From NCBI GenBank assembly GCA_021521415.1, contig JAIQDT010000841.1, positions 558,001-622,000 of the forward strand: 64,000 bases of DNA, in the 5' to 3' direction. Below the pieces are notes generated by a model. That model saw only the letters and a program-made list of their open reading frames with translations, did not search any database and was not told where the DNA came from. Shown here one piece after another: positions 22,246-33,972 of this stretch (position 1 is the stretch's first letter; each line of letters starts with the position of its first letter). The stretch comes from Bidens hawaiensis. Taxonomy: Eukaryota; Streptophyta; Magnoliopsida; Asterales; Asteraceae. A program made the position numbers and the translations under genes.

Positions 22246-23001
22246 GAACGTGGTTGATAGTGGGTTAAAGTTTCGCTTCCTCCTTCGTGATTGTGCGGGT
22301 AGAACCGTCACTTGCACTTGGTAGGATGGCTAAACTTTTAACTTTTATCTAACCTGCGTGTAGGTTTTTCTTACTTTTTGAGGATAAGTTAACCTTTGAA
22401 CGTGGTTGATAATAGGTGTGAAGTTTTGCTTCCTCTTTCGTGATAGCGCGGGTAGAACCGTCACTTGCACTTGGTAGGATGGCAAAACTTTTACCCATAT
22501 CTGACCTGCGTGTAGGTTTCTCTTACCTTTTGAGGATAAGTTAACCTTTGAACGTGGTTGATAATAGGTGTGAAGTTTTGCTTCCCCTTTCGTGATTGTG
22601 CGGGTAAAACCGTCACTTGCACTTGGTAGGATGGCAAAACTTTTACCCATACCTGACCTGCGTGTAGGTTTCTCTTACCTTTTGAGGATAAGTTAACCTT
22701 TGAACGTGGTTGATAATAGGTGTGAAGTTTTGCTTCCCCTTTCGTGATTGTGCGGGTAAAACCGTCACTTGCACTTAGTAGGATGGCAAAACTTTACCCT
22801 TATCTGACCTGCGTGTAGGTTTCTCTTACCTTTTGAGGATAAGTTAACCTTTGAACGTGGTTGATAATAGGTGTGAAGTTTTGCTTCCCCTTTCGTGATT
22901 GTGCGGGTAGAACCGTCACTTGCACTTAGTAGGATGGCAAGACTTTACCCTTATCTGACCTGCGTGTAGGTTTTTCTCATCTTTTTAAGAATTTTGTTTT
23001 G
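22246..23001 (+). repeat. Five ~152-bp tandem repeats
   Basis: The anchor gaacgtggttgata recurs at 22246, 22398, 22550, 22702 and 22853, so the period is 152-151 bp. Each unit carries ccgtcacttgcactt and gacctgcgtgtaggttt. The frame at 22345-22650 on the minus strand is a by-product of the repeats. Confidence 0.92.
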
Positions 23002-23400
23002 AACCGTTCGACGCGCGGTTGTTGGTGCAGTTCCCTCGAATGATTCATGCGGGACAGACCGGCACTTTCATTTAATGGGATGAACTCTTTCAACTGACCT
23101 GCGTGAAGGTTTGCCACGTTATTGGGTTCGTGCGGGTAAGACCGCCTTCCCACGCAACGACTTCACGTAATGTGAATGTCGTCCAGTGTTGGATAGTTTT
23201 AACCGTTCGACGCGCGGTTGTTGACAGGTTATTATTCAGTTTCCTTAATGATTCATGCGGATAGACCGGCACTTTCATTTTTGGGTGCTGAACTTTTTCC
23301 CCTTCAACTGACCTGCGTGAAGGTTTGTCACGTTATTGGGTTCGTGCGGGTAGGGCCGCCTTCCCATGCAATGACTTCACGTAATTATGCGGTGAAAACC
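23002..23400 (+). repeat. Two ~199-bp tandem repeats
   Basis: aaccgttcgacgcgcggttg occurs at 23002 and 23201, each followed by matching sequence through ctgacctgcgtgaaggtttg. The unit shares phrases (gacctgcgtg, tgcgggtag) with the 152-bp array, so the two arrays may be related. Confidence 0.85.
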
Positions 23401-23697
23401 GGCATATTAGTGTCCAGAAAAGTATAAATGTAAAATCATCAGCTTCGATGTTCTAGAGAGAATCATTTCCATTAGAAGTGGCTCTTGGCCTTTTCTTTAC
23501 AAATTGGAATTGATTTACATGCAAACTGTGTAAATGAGCTCCCTTCCATGTTGTTGGGATGGGAGCGCCATCGAGCCGACACGCACCTGTTTCGGGATCT
23601 CGTTCTTTACGCAGCATGTAGTCTCTATTGAAGCTGATTTTTTATTCGTGTTTACCCCAGCCGTGGTTCTACACGCACCTGCCTGCCTGCTTAGCTT

Positions 23698-25152
23698 TTA
23701 TTTCGCCACGAGGTGCGCGAGCGTCCCATCTCTGACGAATGTTTCGACCATGTCTTTTACGTCTATGCATTCTTCAGTGTTGTGGCCTTTTGTTCTGTGA
23801 TAGTCACAGTACTTGCTCCGATCAGCATCGTGACGATGTCGGATTTCTGGAGGCTTTGGCCATGGGAGCTCTTCAGTAGCAAATATGTCAGTGACGCTTT
23901 TGGTAAGTGGCGTCCATCTGGGGTTCCGGTGCGGCTTTACATTATCCCTTTCACCCAATCGGTGCTGTAAGCCGGATGAGGTGTCAAAGTTTACCCTTGA
24001 CTGCCAAATGCCTTGCTTCCGTTTTTTGTTCAATCGGGCGGTGAGGACGTTGTCCTCTCTCGTCCTCTGGGTGTAAAGGTTTGTGCTCTGCGGAAGGTCT
24101 CTACCCAGTTGCTTCTCCGTTTCCGCATAGCGTTTGGCTGCTGTCATGATGCCATCCCATGTGGATGGCATTCCATCTTTACCCGTTAGGGTCCGGATAA
24201 GCTCTGGGTCCTGCGCGCCCTGGATGAAGGCTGCGCGAACAAGATCCTCGCTGATATTGCCCAAACTTAACTTCTTTGAGTTGAAGCGAGTGATGAAGTT
24301 TGGCAGAGATTCATCTTCTTCCCGTGTGCATTTGAGGATTGTCCATTGCTCCTCGGTATACTTTCGCTGCTGGCTGAAGTGTTGGCTAAACTTCTGCTGG
24401 AAGTCTGCCCAGTCGTAAATGTGGTTAACCGGTAAACGATCAAACCAAGCCCTAGCGGCCCCCACCAGCGTCATTTGGAACATGTAACACCACGTGGGTT
24501 CCGTCCAATTGCTAACGGTTGCCCCCGCTATGAACCTGTTCAAATGGTCGTCTGGATCAGATAGGCCGTCATATGTGCCTATGTTAGGCATTTGTTTAGC
24601 ACTCTTCGGGGCAATTGCTTCAGCAATGTCCCGTGCAAATTTGGACGTTCCTGCATTTGTAACGTTTGGTCTGAACGTTTTAGAGAAGTCTCGTGGACTT
24701 CCATCTATGCTTTTTGGTTTGAAGGCTTGTCCAAAATGCCTTTTCGGTTGGGTTTCCGTTTCTTTACGCTTCCCTTTTGCCTTATGACGAGGGTTCGCGT
24801 CGGAGTCGGATTCCTCCGAGTCATCCTCCCAGTATTCGAATTCGTCGGCCTGTTGCACGGAACGCAAGCGTTCGTTCAACTCAGCCTGGAGTTCCTTTTG
24901 TCGTGCCTCCGCCCATGCCTTGACTTCGTCGAGAGTCTGGCGGGGGAGTCTTCGTTTTTCAAACTGGGTATCGGTGGATCCCAGTAGGCGGTCATTTACT
25001 GCACTTGCCCCTGCTTTAGTAAGTGGGGTAGTGTTCGTAAAATTTACTTCACTTGCTCCGGCTTCGGTAGCCGGAGTAGTGTTTGTAAAAACTGTGTTGC
25101 CGGTATTCCCCCCAATAGCTGGGGTTGTGGTTACCGGAATTTCTCTAACCAT
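23698..25152 (-). CDS. gag: Gag of the Tat-like element
   Basis: I start at the ATG at 25152 (MVREIPVTT). The frame is open further upstream to the LTR border but has no ATG there. The product is about 484 residues. A duplicated Thr/Ala-rich N-terminus and an acidic patch (EYWEDDSEESDSD) come first. A retrotransposon Gag domain follows (GAARAWFDRLPVNHIYDWADF, then FITRFNSKKLSLGNIS). Near the C-terminus a zinc-knuckle-like CDYHRTKGHNTEEC (residues about 449-462) has spacing C-X2-H-X4-H-X4-C, with His at the usual second Cys, as in many Tat/Athila Gags. The frame ends soon after, with no protease, so it makes a stand-alone Gag. No stop interrupts it. Confidence 0.88.
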   Translation of the reverse strand: MVREIPVTTTPAIGGNTGNTVFTNTTPATEAGASEVNFTNTTPLTKAGASAVNDRLLGSTDTQFEKRRLPRQTLDEVKAWAEARQKELQAELNERLRSVQQADEFEYWEDDSEESDSDANPRHKAKGKRKETETQPKRHFGQAFKPKSIDGSPRDFSKTFRPNVTNAGTSKFARDIAEAIAPKSAKQMPNIGTYDGLSDPDDHLNRFIAGATVSNWTEPTWCYMFQMTLVGAARAWFDRLPVNHIYDWADFQQKFSQHFSQQRKYTEEQWTILKCTREEDESLPNFITRFNSKKLSLGNISEDLVRAAFIQGAQDPELIRTLTGKDGMPSTWDGIMTAAKRYAETEKQLGRDLPQSTNLYTQRTREDNVLTARLNKKRKQGIWQSRVNFDTSSGLQHRLGERDNVKPHRNPRWTPLTKSVTDIFATEELPWPKPPEIRHRHDADRSKYCDYHRTKGHNTEECIDVKDMVETFVRDGTLAHLVAK

Positions 25153-25210
25153 CTTTTGTATAAAGTTTTGAAAAAAACTGGAGAAAATTGTAGTTCTAGC
25201 TTTATGCACG

Positions 25211-25220
25211 GATGGCGCCA
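25211..25220 (-). other. Primer-binding site of the Tat-like element
   Basis: On the minus strand TGGCGCCATC begins one base after the 5' LTR. The first seven bases match the complement of a tRNA 3' end GGCGCCA, as in tRNA-Asp, used by related elements; the match is short. Confidence 0.5.
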
Positions 25221-25221
25221 A

Positions 25222-26152
25222 TGAAGAAACACTAACCAGACCCCAGCCAGATTACTGGTAACCTGGGGGTTGGAGAGATGTTTCCCACGAGGGGTTAGAC
25301 CCTTGGAAGATGGTTCTTCTGATAACCTGCAAAACAGACACCGTGAGCTCGTCACTGAGAAGGGGGGGGGTTCCTCCTTGTGACCACCCTCCGGCGTGAG
25401 AATCAGACTAGATTGCTCTTTAAATATAAAAGTATATTAAGAGATTGCTAGAGCAGATATCAGGTATAATATGATGATAATGTAGTCAGATATGATCATA
25501 CCATTTGTGGTATTTATAGCCGAAGGTAGGTTTCCAAGGGGTTTAGCCGGCCCAACACGCTACCAACTGTAACCTATGCACGTGCCCTGCCTGTGAGTGG
25601 TGAATAGGTAGCGGCTGACACAGAGCAGGCGTGTCGTGCACTCTTCCTCTTCTGCCAACTACAGGCTAGGCACGTGGTATGGCAGGAGTTGGTGGGTAGG
25701 CGGCGGCTATTGGTCACAGTGCTGTGGCGTGCTGTCTGCCATGCTGTTGTCAGTGAGCTGTCGCATTCTTGGTCAGATCTTTTGTCTGTACCTCGTCAGG
25801 TATCACACAAAAGATCCTCCATCATACGGACTGGCTCATTTAGGCGGGAGTTTTCCCCCTCCCGCCTTTGCTCATTCCTTCAGGTGACACTGGGGAGAGT
25901 TAAGTGCCTAGTGCGTGTAGCCATGCTGCGCGGGTGGCCTTCCCTCATGGCTTGTATCCGAGGCTGCGGGAACAGGCGGAGTCCTTCACCATGGGAGGCA
26001 TTTCCAGCGGGACCAGCTTGCATACTGCGCGTAAGGACGTCACTTCTCTGAGCATGGTTGGTCCTGCGGATCCAGTTGGTCTCTGCGCAGACGTCCCTGT
26101 TTAAGGTGAGTCTTGCGGGTCCAACTGGGCTCTGCTGGGACCTACCTCTTCA
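25222..26152 (-). repeat. 5' LTR of the Tat-like element
   Basis: Same length (931 bp) and ends as 16793-17723, with one substitution seen near 26008. It is the promoter LTR for the minus-strand gag. Confidence 0.95.
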
Positions 26153-28029
26153 GTATGAATCGGATTGGCATTTTGAAATATTTGTATTGGCGACTGTAAT
26201 ATATAAGCAATGAAAGTTTTCTAGTAATATGATGGGTTGGTTAAAAATACTTTAGCTTTGTGTTTGTTTTGGTCATTTGCATATGGTATTAATGGTACAT
26301 ATTAGGTAGGTAATGCCTGATAACGAAAAGACGAATTCCGAAATTAAATAAAGAATGAACATCTAAAGGGGATAAATGTTATACGAAAATGACATCTAAT
26401 TTCAAAATATCAAAACCAATTTTGTTGTAGCCTAATATATTTATCAGACAACATACGAGTTAGGTGTGAATGAACAAGTTTTGATGAATTAATTAGCTTC
26501 ATTTTTTCTTCCACTGGCTTCAAGATCGACGCTTGTAAAAGAGAAAAGATGCGTTAGACCAACTCATATCTCGCATATGGACCGGGTGTGAACTAAAAGA
26601 ACAATCTTTTCCTTTCAATTGCATATTACATGTGTGCCAAACATAATTGAATAAGCATGAATCTTGAGGCAACCCTGTATGGATGTGAATAAAAGAAAAA
26701 AAACAATTTTGTTGCAAAACATAAACAACTAGTAAATCCATAATTATTATTTTGAGACAAAAGCACCAATAAGTGTTTATACATGCATGTGAGTGTTTGA
26801 AAGATGAAAAAACTCAAATCCTAGCCTCAAGGAACCTTTACCAAAGATATACCCTTTTCTTTTTTTTTTTTTTCTTTTTTCTTTTTTTCATTTTACAAAA
26901 CCTGAAAGACCCATTATTTGAAAGATGAAGCACGTCCTTTTATTTTCAGATGCTACTGAAAAGTGTGTTTGAAGAGATTTTAAGAACACAAATGTTGAAC
27001 CAACCTGTGATTATTGTGAATCAGACGAACGAAATTTACCATGGGCATAGCAACCCCGGGGGTCCCTGGCAACACCCCCCACCCCCCTCCCTCTTTTTGC
27101 TCAATAGTATAAACTTATCCTTTTTCGATGGAAAAAAAGTTATACGTAGTGTAAATTCACCTGTTTTCATCGGTTTAATTATACGTTTTCATCCAAGATT
27201 CGCCAATTATCTTTACATAAAATATAAAGACCCATATTTGAAAAAAAGTAAATAAAAATAAAAACAGTTGAATTGTAATATAACTCTTGATGATTGGGCC
27301 ATGTCTGCTGCTATCGATTTGCATGTGACAGGTGTATTTGAAAAGGTTAAAATAGTACACGAATCTTGAAGCAAGCCTTAAGATTGTGAATTAAAAGAAA
27401 CAATCAATCTTTACAAAACATGCAAGGACCCATTCATTTTGTTCTAAAGTAATTTAAAAACCGACAAGCTAGCAACCCTTGATGCCTCAAGCTCGTCTTT
27501 TACATTGCAATTGCATTTGACGGGTTCCTTTCAAAGGTGAAGATATATTAATCTTCAAATTACAGAGCATAATAAATCAACAAAGCGGTTAATTAAACAA
27601 ACCTATAATTTTTGTTAAAATTATAACAAGTCATTAACCCAATAAGTTTGTGTTGCATTTGTGTGTTTTAGTTTTATAATTTCTTATTCATGTGAGAAAT
27701 GTGTTTGAAAGTGAGCATGGCATGTGATGGATGGACACAATGTTTGGCTGATTTCGGAGCTTACAAGACATTTGTAATTTGATGATAACCTTCTTATGTT
27801 CTTTTGTCAATAAGACACCTACATTTCTATTTATTTTCTAACACCTACTAGTTAAAAGTGGTTTATGGTATGATATTTTTTAGTAATCTCTTTGAAAAAG
27901 GGGCTCTCAATATACAGGTATATAATTTAGAATCACATCCTATATTTACCCTAAAATTATATAACTATACATAAATAATAAATGATAAATAATATCATGT
28001 ATACAAAATAAAATATATTGTCTAATCCT
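26153..28029. other. AT-rich sequence after the element
   Basis: The first part continues the original 3' flank of the PEBP gene. A T-rich run lies at 26857-26888 and a C-rich stretch at 27075-27090. No coding region is supported. Confidence 0.4.
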
Positions 28030-28540
28030 CCCTCATAATTCGAGTGGTCTGCATATTGAAATCCAGAAGGAACATGGAGAAACCGAACATAACCAATTTG
28101 ACCATTCTCCCGAACAAAGAGAATATCTATCTCAACATGTTTTGTGCGTTAATGTTGAACAAGAATTTTCGAGAAATAAATGGCTGAGACATTGTCATGT
28201 TAGACAATAGTTTATTTTGGAACAAGCACATGCATCTTAAGGACTTTGCACAACCAGATTGCCTCCGGAACAACATTAGCCACGCCCCTATATTTGCCCT
28301 CAACGTTGCATCGAGAAACCGCATGTTCTCATGTAAAAGACCATGAGATTAAGTTGTCTCCTAAGAAAATACAACATCCAAAGTTCGATCACCTAGAATT
28401 GGGACAGCAGCCCTAGTCTATATCTGAATTGAACGTCAATTCTCTAAGACAGAGAGACAGTGAACCTTTGACCGTATCCTAGAATTCCCTGGACTTGTCG
28501 AAGAATATCTGGGCTGGTAAAGGTTGGACACTAAAGTGTC
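28030..28540 (-). pseudogene. Ty1/copia RNase H remnant
   Basis: Across frames on the minus strand one can follow the copia RNase H pattern: a CCPNSR-like block, IFLGDNLISWS, then YRALANVV-like, EAIWLCKVLK, IVYCDNVSAIYFS and RTKHVEIDILFVRE. Stops and frameshifts are frequent, so this is a dead fragment. No LTR can be tied to it with confidence. Confidence 0.65.
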
Positions 28541-28643
28541 AGGTCAAACAATGATATAGAAACCTATTTGGATGTAGCTCACCATTCAAGGCATTAAGAC
28601 TAGAAGAACTTTTCATGGGTATGTTACAAGGTTTACAACCGGA

Positions 28644-30350
28644 CATTGAGGCATGATATCACACACGCCTTCAAGGGCCTAGCCGTGTGACGAACAATTA
28701 GTACCTGTTTTGTCAATATAGCATTGTTTAATTAAACACCCGTAGTTTTTACAATATTTGTTTTTTTAAAGCAAGTTTATAATATATTTCATTTACAAAA
28801 CTAGTTTAGACATTAGCTATCTACTATACCTAGAAATATTTATTTCCTTCAGCATCTATCCTTGACTATATAACTTTTGAAAATATGTCAGCTATCTATA
28901 TGCTAGTGAATAACGCTGAATTGACTCAACAATTTTCATAATTCGTTAAAGCACCATACCAGTAGCAGTCAACGACTCAATGGATCTCAATCTCATCTTA
29001 TTTGAACTAAACACACGAACAAATCACATCAGAGACAGTTACATGCCCCATGACCAATATGATTGTAGTGTGCCCAATGCGGTACATATATGTAAGGATC
29101 CAGACACGTATATTTTACCTTGAATATTTTAATTACTACCTTGTATCAAAACGTCTTTAACAATGATTTGAAACAATCCATTGTATATACGTAACTGACT
29201 CTTTAAAAATGGATTAATATCCATATAAGTTTAAAAATACTTTATAAATAGATTGAGTGTGTTCACTTTCTAAAAAGATAATACGTATTCACCTTATCGT
29301 CCTTTGATAATAATTGTAGCTAACTTTGAGACTTCATAATTATGTTCCTTCACCTAATATTGAAATATGCCATTTCAATATTCAGATCAACTACGTCATC
29401 TAATTTCAAACTTTTTAGGATTTGGTTTTCATAGTTTAAAACGTTATATAAAACATGTTTAACCTCGTTTTGCCGTTTAAAACTATTTTCAAAACCCCCA
29501 TTGAGAGAGTATCACAACAAATGGGCCTTCAGCCTTTTGTTTAATTAGTCATTATTCTTTCATTAAAAAAGTGACGTTTCTTCATGTTGAAATAACGTTT
29601 GTCAAAGCCTTTATGTATAAAACTAATACCAATAGTTTACTTTACAAAATTAAGGTTTGACTATACCCACGTCTAAGGTTTTAGCTTACATAATAATTCA
29701 CTAAGGCAATAATCATTACTAACAAGCTCAACAACTAGTTAGAATGGAAGGGGCACTCATGGGTATTACCCATGCACCGGTCAATCACGCACTGCTATCT
29801 CATTTCTACCATCTTGTACCCATAAATCACAAAATCACTTGCGACACCTACCCACAAATACCCTAGAACATTTATATGTAATAATAATAATTAACACACA
29901 TTTATGTTTTACAACATTCATATATTTTTTATGGCAAAGGTTTGCCATGAATTGCAATTTGGTAATTTACCCACATGGGTCGGGGTGGGTTTGATTTGTA
30001 GGTTGGAACCCATGAAGCTTACCATTGCATGTGCCCCTTCCCCTCTTATGAAATTGGGTAATGGCTTTGGATGATCAGGCAAAACCTTGACTTAAACAAA
30101 CGTTGGGACTTTGAAACACGACACACTTTGAGAACTCAAACGTAGGTTAAAGGTTACGGCTACAAGGCTCGGGAGTGTCGAGACTGGTTTACGAGGAATT
30201 CTAAGATAGGATTTCAGTTGGGGATGATTCATTCAAGCTCCTCATGCTCGCTAATTATAGTTGAATCTGGGACTCTCAGTGGATCGTTGGGAGTTTTCCT
30301 GAAGGACTAATGAGAATTTCATGGAGGTCTATTGGGCCGCCCCTGTTGCC
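28644..30350 (-). repeat. Diverged gypsy LTR relic, split by a MITE
   Basis: The left border atatcacacacgcc...gggcctagccgtgtgacga resembles the left border of the LTR at 54793 (tatcacacccggctcc...gggcctaggcgtgtgacta). Later blocks also correspond in order, such as ttgactatacccacgtctaag with gggctatacccctgactaag, and gacacactttgagaactc with ggcacacactttgagacta. The right border is uncertain. Confidence 0.5.
29746..30041. mobile_element. MITE, about 296 bp, with 11-bp terminal inverted repeats
   Basis: It starts GGAAGGGGCAC and ends GTGCCCCTTCC, a perfect 11-bp inverted repeat, with weaker inverted similarity inside (catgggtatta.../...aacccatgaag). No clear target duplication was seen and there is no coding capacity. 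Confidence 0.55.
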
Positions 30351-30959
30351 GAGTCATCGGACACACGTTAAGTCGTGTCATATATGATGTTTATCCAACT
30401 GTCAGTGAACCGTTGGCGGCGCTGCCGTAGGTACGTAAGGGCAGTGAGTCATTAACACGTGTCACACATTGATGAATAGTTATCTGTCACATGTCAGCTC
30501 GTATTTGACTGCTTAATCAAGTTAACAAACACGTAGCTGTCCTCCTCCCAATTTAAACATGGCGAACTCAGTAGATACAGTAGAAATAATACGTTGAAGC
30601 CACATATGCTACTCCAAAAGCCTTCAGATAAGAGGAATGAAGAGAACTGGTTGTACCAAGCGCGGGGAGTTTACTTAATCCTAATGAGACATCGTTTTAA
30701 CCTACACACATAATATTGGTTACCCTGATCAATGAAACGTTATAAAATGACGCCAAGACCATTTCAACGACTTTTTCTATAGTCGTGAACCAAGAATGCA
30801 ATTTTCATCGTTTTCTAATATGAATGACTGAAAAATTGTTGTCCAAGAGTACATTCCATAAGAAATAATCATTCCAAAAGGACGTGACGGCCCCGTTTCA
30901 TACCTTTCTCCTCATTTTAGACATATGGATGATAATTTTCAAGTACACAACAATAGAGA

Positions 30960-31640
30960 TTTTAATTATGTAGTTCCACAAACCACTTCTTCTACTCACA
31001 TAAGACCCAACTGAACCCCCACACACACCCGGCCAGCGGTCTTCTCCATACAATGATTTTTTAACCATATCCCAAGGAAGATCAAGATTGTTAAGGATAC
31101 TTCATCTCCATTTTCAAAGTAGATCACAGTTATAACTCTTTTAAACTTCATATGCCCAACTCTCCTTTTTCTTTTGTAGCCATCACCAAACCACATTTCA
31201 CATAAGAAACCTTTCTACTTTTACCATCCCCTGCCAAAAACAATTGACCATAACGATTCCAACTTTTTTTTTTCTGACATTAAGAATAATAAAAGAAATA
31301 AATACCTAGAAAACCCAAAACCGAATTAACATAGTTATTTTACATATATGCAACATATTACCTTTCCATCTCAAGAAACTTTTTTGGAATCTGTCAATGA
31401 TAATATTTTAGTCGCTAACCAACCTATATTCCTTCTCACCGAGAGACAATAAACACAAAACGAATCCTCTAGGCATTACATCGCACATTACTAGCCAATC
31501 GATCCACTTCGGTTTTTGGAACCCCCACAACGTATGAGCTGGATTTATGAATATAATCTTCAAACCCAAAGCAAGATAAAAATGTGTAGTAAGCATGTAT
31601 ACAACATGGATGTCATATCTAAAGACCATTTTCCATTAGA
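30960..31640 (-). pseudogene. LINE (non-LTR) reverse-transcriptase C-terminal remnant
   Basis: Minus-strand frames contain in order the pattern of a plant LINE downstream of the RT domain: KWIDWLVMCDVMPRGF, IIIDRFQKSFLRWKGNML, and ATKEKGELGI followed by SLKEL. Intervening stops and frameshifts show it is dead. A possible LINE tail lies further right near 32295 (ttctttttgaatggcgaaaa). Confidence 0.55.
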
Positions 31641-33972
31641 ACAACATCATCATCTAAAATAAATGGGACATATAAACATCACTTTTACCATATGAACACC
31701 TGTCAATAAGCCCACAACCACCATAACTTCCATAGCCACATGCAAACCGTCCATTGCTAGAATAATTAAAAATGGAATGGACACTGTTGATGCGGCCCCT
31801 CTGTACCTAAAACACAGGAGTCAGACTTTCGTTCATTAGCACCGATGCTTTTATCCAAGTGACCAATTTACTGCCAAAACCTATCTAATTCATCATTTTT
31901 CAAATAATCCCAACTTTGGGGAATTATAAGCTTTCTCAAAGTACATCACTATTACTATGTTTTTATTTTATTTTATTTATCTTCTGTACCAGATCGATAG
32001 CCACCTCATTCAATAGCAACGGGTCATTAAGAATTTGCCGACCTTTGACAATGCCGACATTTGATAGAAGTCATTTGCTCAAGGCTAACAACCGAGCCCA
32101 CGTACAACTTTGGCCAACCATTAGCCAACAATTTCGCAATAGTTTTATATTGCAATCCTATTTAAGTAATAGATCTAAATTCTTTCACAATTTTGGAATT
32201 ATTAAAGTAATAAAGGATTACATCCGGATGGAATAATATTAGTTTTCTTATAAAAATTGTTAACAAAAGCATACTACAATTTAAGAGAAGTTTTCTTTTT
32301 GAATGGCGAAAATTTAATTAAAAAACTAAACTAGCAAGATGCTAGAACATACCAAACCAACCAAAACTCCTAGACCAATTTAAGAAATTTTAAATACAGG
32401 AAGTTATAACTAATTTGTAGATAGATTAATTAATTTATAAAGCAAAAACTGAAAAGGAAAATTGTGGAACTTTTAGATACGGAAGACATAATTTTGCGAT
32501 AAACTTGTGAACCTCACTTTTGGACCAGGCCATACGTGTCTACTAAAGAACTGAAATGGTACAAAGGGCCCATGTTACACATCTGCCCGACCTCGTAGGA
32601 AAGGTTCTTTTAACCATTATTGATTTGGTGTTAAAAAATATATTTTTTATTTTTTTGAAAAAAATTTGGGTCTTTCTAACAAGTTTTTTTTATGAGATTT
32701 GTTTATTAGATAAAGGTTAAATGAAATATATAGAAAGGTAAAATTTCTTTTATTATATTTTAGATATTGAGATTTCTATGTTGGCTTTAAATTTAAATAC
32801 TTTGATTAGTGGTTTAGAAAGTGAAAACTTCTTAGGTCCCTGCAAGTTACAACAAGCAACGAGCCACCTTTATCAATTATCAAGACTAGCCAGTTGCTCG
32901 CGCGATGCAGCGGTGTACGCGCAAACGTAATTGGTGTTAGTATGTTTGTAACCTCGCAACGGTACGTACGTAACCCGACGGTGGTATGCATTTAACGTGG
33001 CATCGGACGTGTAGCCAGTGCTAGTAAGCGCGTCACATAACGCCTATACGTGAGCAAATTGGTATGTCATCCACATAACCGATGCTTAAACGCGCGTAAC
33101 TGGTGGCGACAAGCAAGAAGCAAAGATGAAATGTATAGTAATTTCAAATAAACTATTTTTAACCCAATCCGTATTGACGGACCAGTTCCGACCCGAATTC
33201 CGTTTTGACATGAACCCTTTCGATCTAAACTCATCCCAACATGAACTAAATTAACCCTTTTTGTATTAACATGTTCCAATCTAACCCGTTCTAACACCAT
33301 TAGCCGAACATGTCCGACCAGTTGTCGATAATAAACGGTAATCGCGTAACATGTTAGTTTTTTAAAAATAATAAACTATAGCAATGCTATACTCAAATTA
33401 AAGAGAATAAAATGCTCGTTTTTATGATGTAGTTTTTTGGAAAAAATAATAAAGATTTAAAAAGTTACGGTCGTTAAATAGTTGTGTGGGTAGTTGGTTT
33501 AGAATTAGGGGAAAATGTGTAACTATTTAATAAATTAATAAAACTTGATTGAAGTTTAAGGACCATTATTGTAACTTATTTTTGAATGAGCAAAAACTAA
33601 TTTGCCCCTACATTTTTAAAATTTTATGCATCATTACTTGTATAACATGTAATAAGAGTTGTACCTCTTAAAATTTAAAAGATCCCTAACTCCTATATTA
33701 TATATAGTATAAATATAGATATAGATAAACAAGTAGAGAATGCATTTGACTTAATTAGTTTATTAAACATAGGGAATATGTTTGACTTTTAGTTAAGAAG
33801 ATGAAAACTAGAAAGTTTATGAAGGGTAAAAGCTCATTTATTATGCATAAAGGTTTTTAATAAATATATAGTAAATTCGAGCCGCATGGTAAAAAAAAGA
33901 GAAAAAAAAATAGAAATACTTTTGTACTTTCTTATAGCTTAATAAGAAAATATGAGCTAAAGAAGTGTAAGG
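31641..33972. other. Intergenic sequence with old repeats
   Basis: No gene is supported. A CG-rich island of degenerate gcgcgtaac-like phrases lies at 32890-33110. 33160-33300 holds gacccgaa-type repeat phrases. The rest is AT-rich. Confidence 0.4.

Larger units (their letters stand above)
16793..26152 (-). mobile_element. Non-autonomous Tat-lineage-like LTR retrotransposon with gag and an antisense gene
   Basis: Two 931-bp LTRs (16793-17723 and 25222-26152) begin TGAAGAAACAC and end CTCTTCA. The 5-bp duplication GTATG flanks the element at 16788-16792 and 26153-26157. I found one LTR difference (cctgcggg at left, ccagcggg at right). The sense strand is minus: a TGGCGCC primer-binding start follows the right LTR, gag comes next, and a purine tract precedes the left LTR. 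No protease, RT, RNase H or integrase was found. In their place are tandem-repeat arrays and a spliced gene on the opposite strand. Antisense extra genes with this N-terminal domain type are known from the Tat lineage of Ty3/gypsy, so I assign it there. It must rely on a related autonomous element. Confidence 0.9.

Noticed and set aside
23713..25171. Plus-strand frames opposite gag
   Set aside because: They mirror the minus-strand Gag coding sequence and have no recognisable domain.
31916..32236. Plus-strand 106-codon frame with a signal-peptide-like start
   Set aside because: The hydrophobic start is due to T-rich sequence; the remainder is unlike any family and unsupported.
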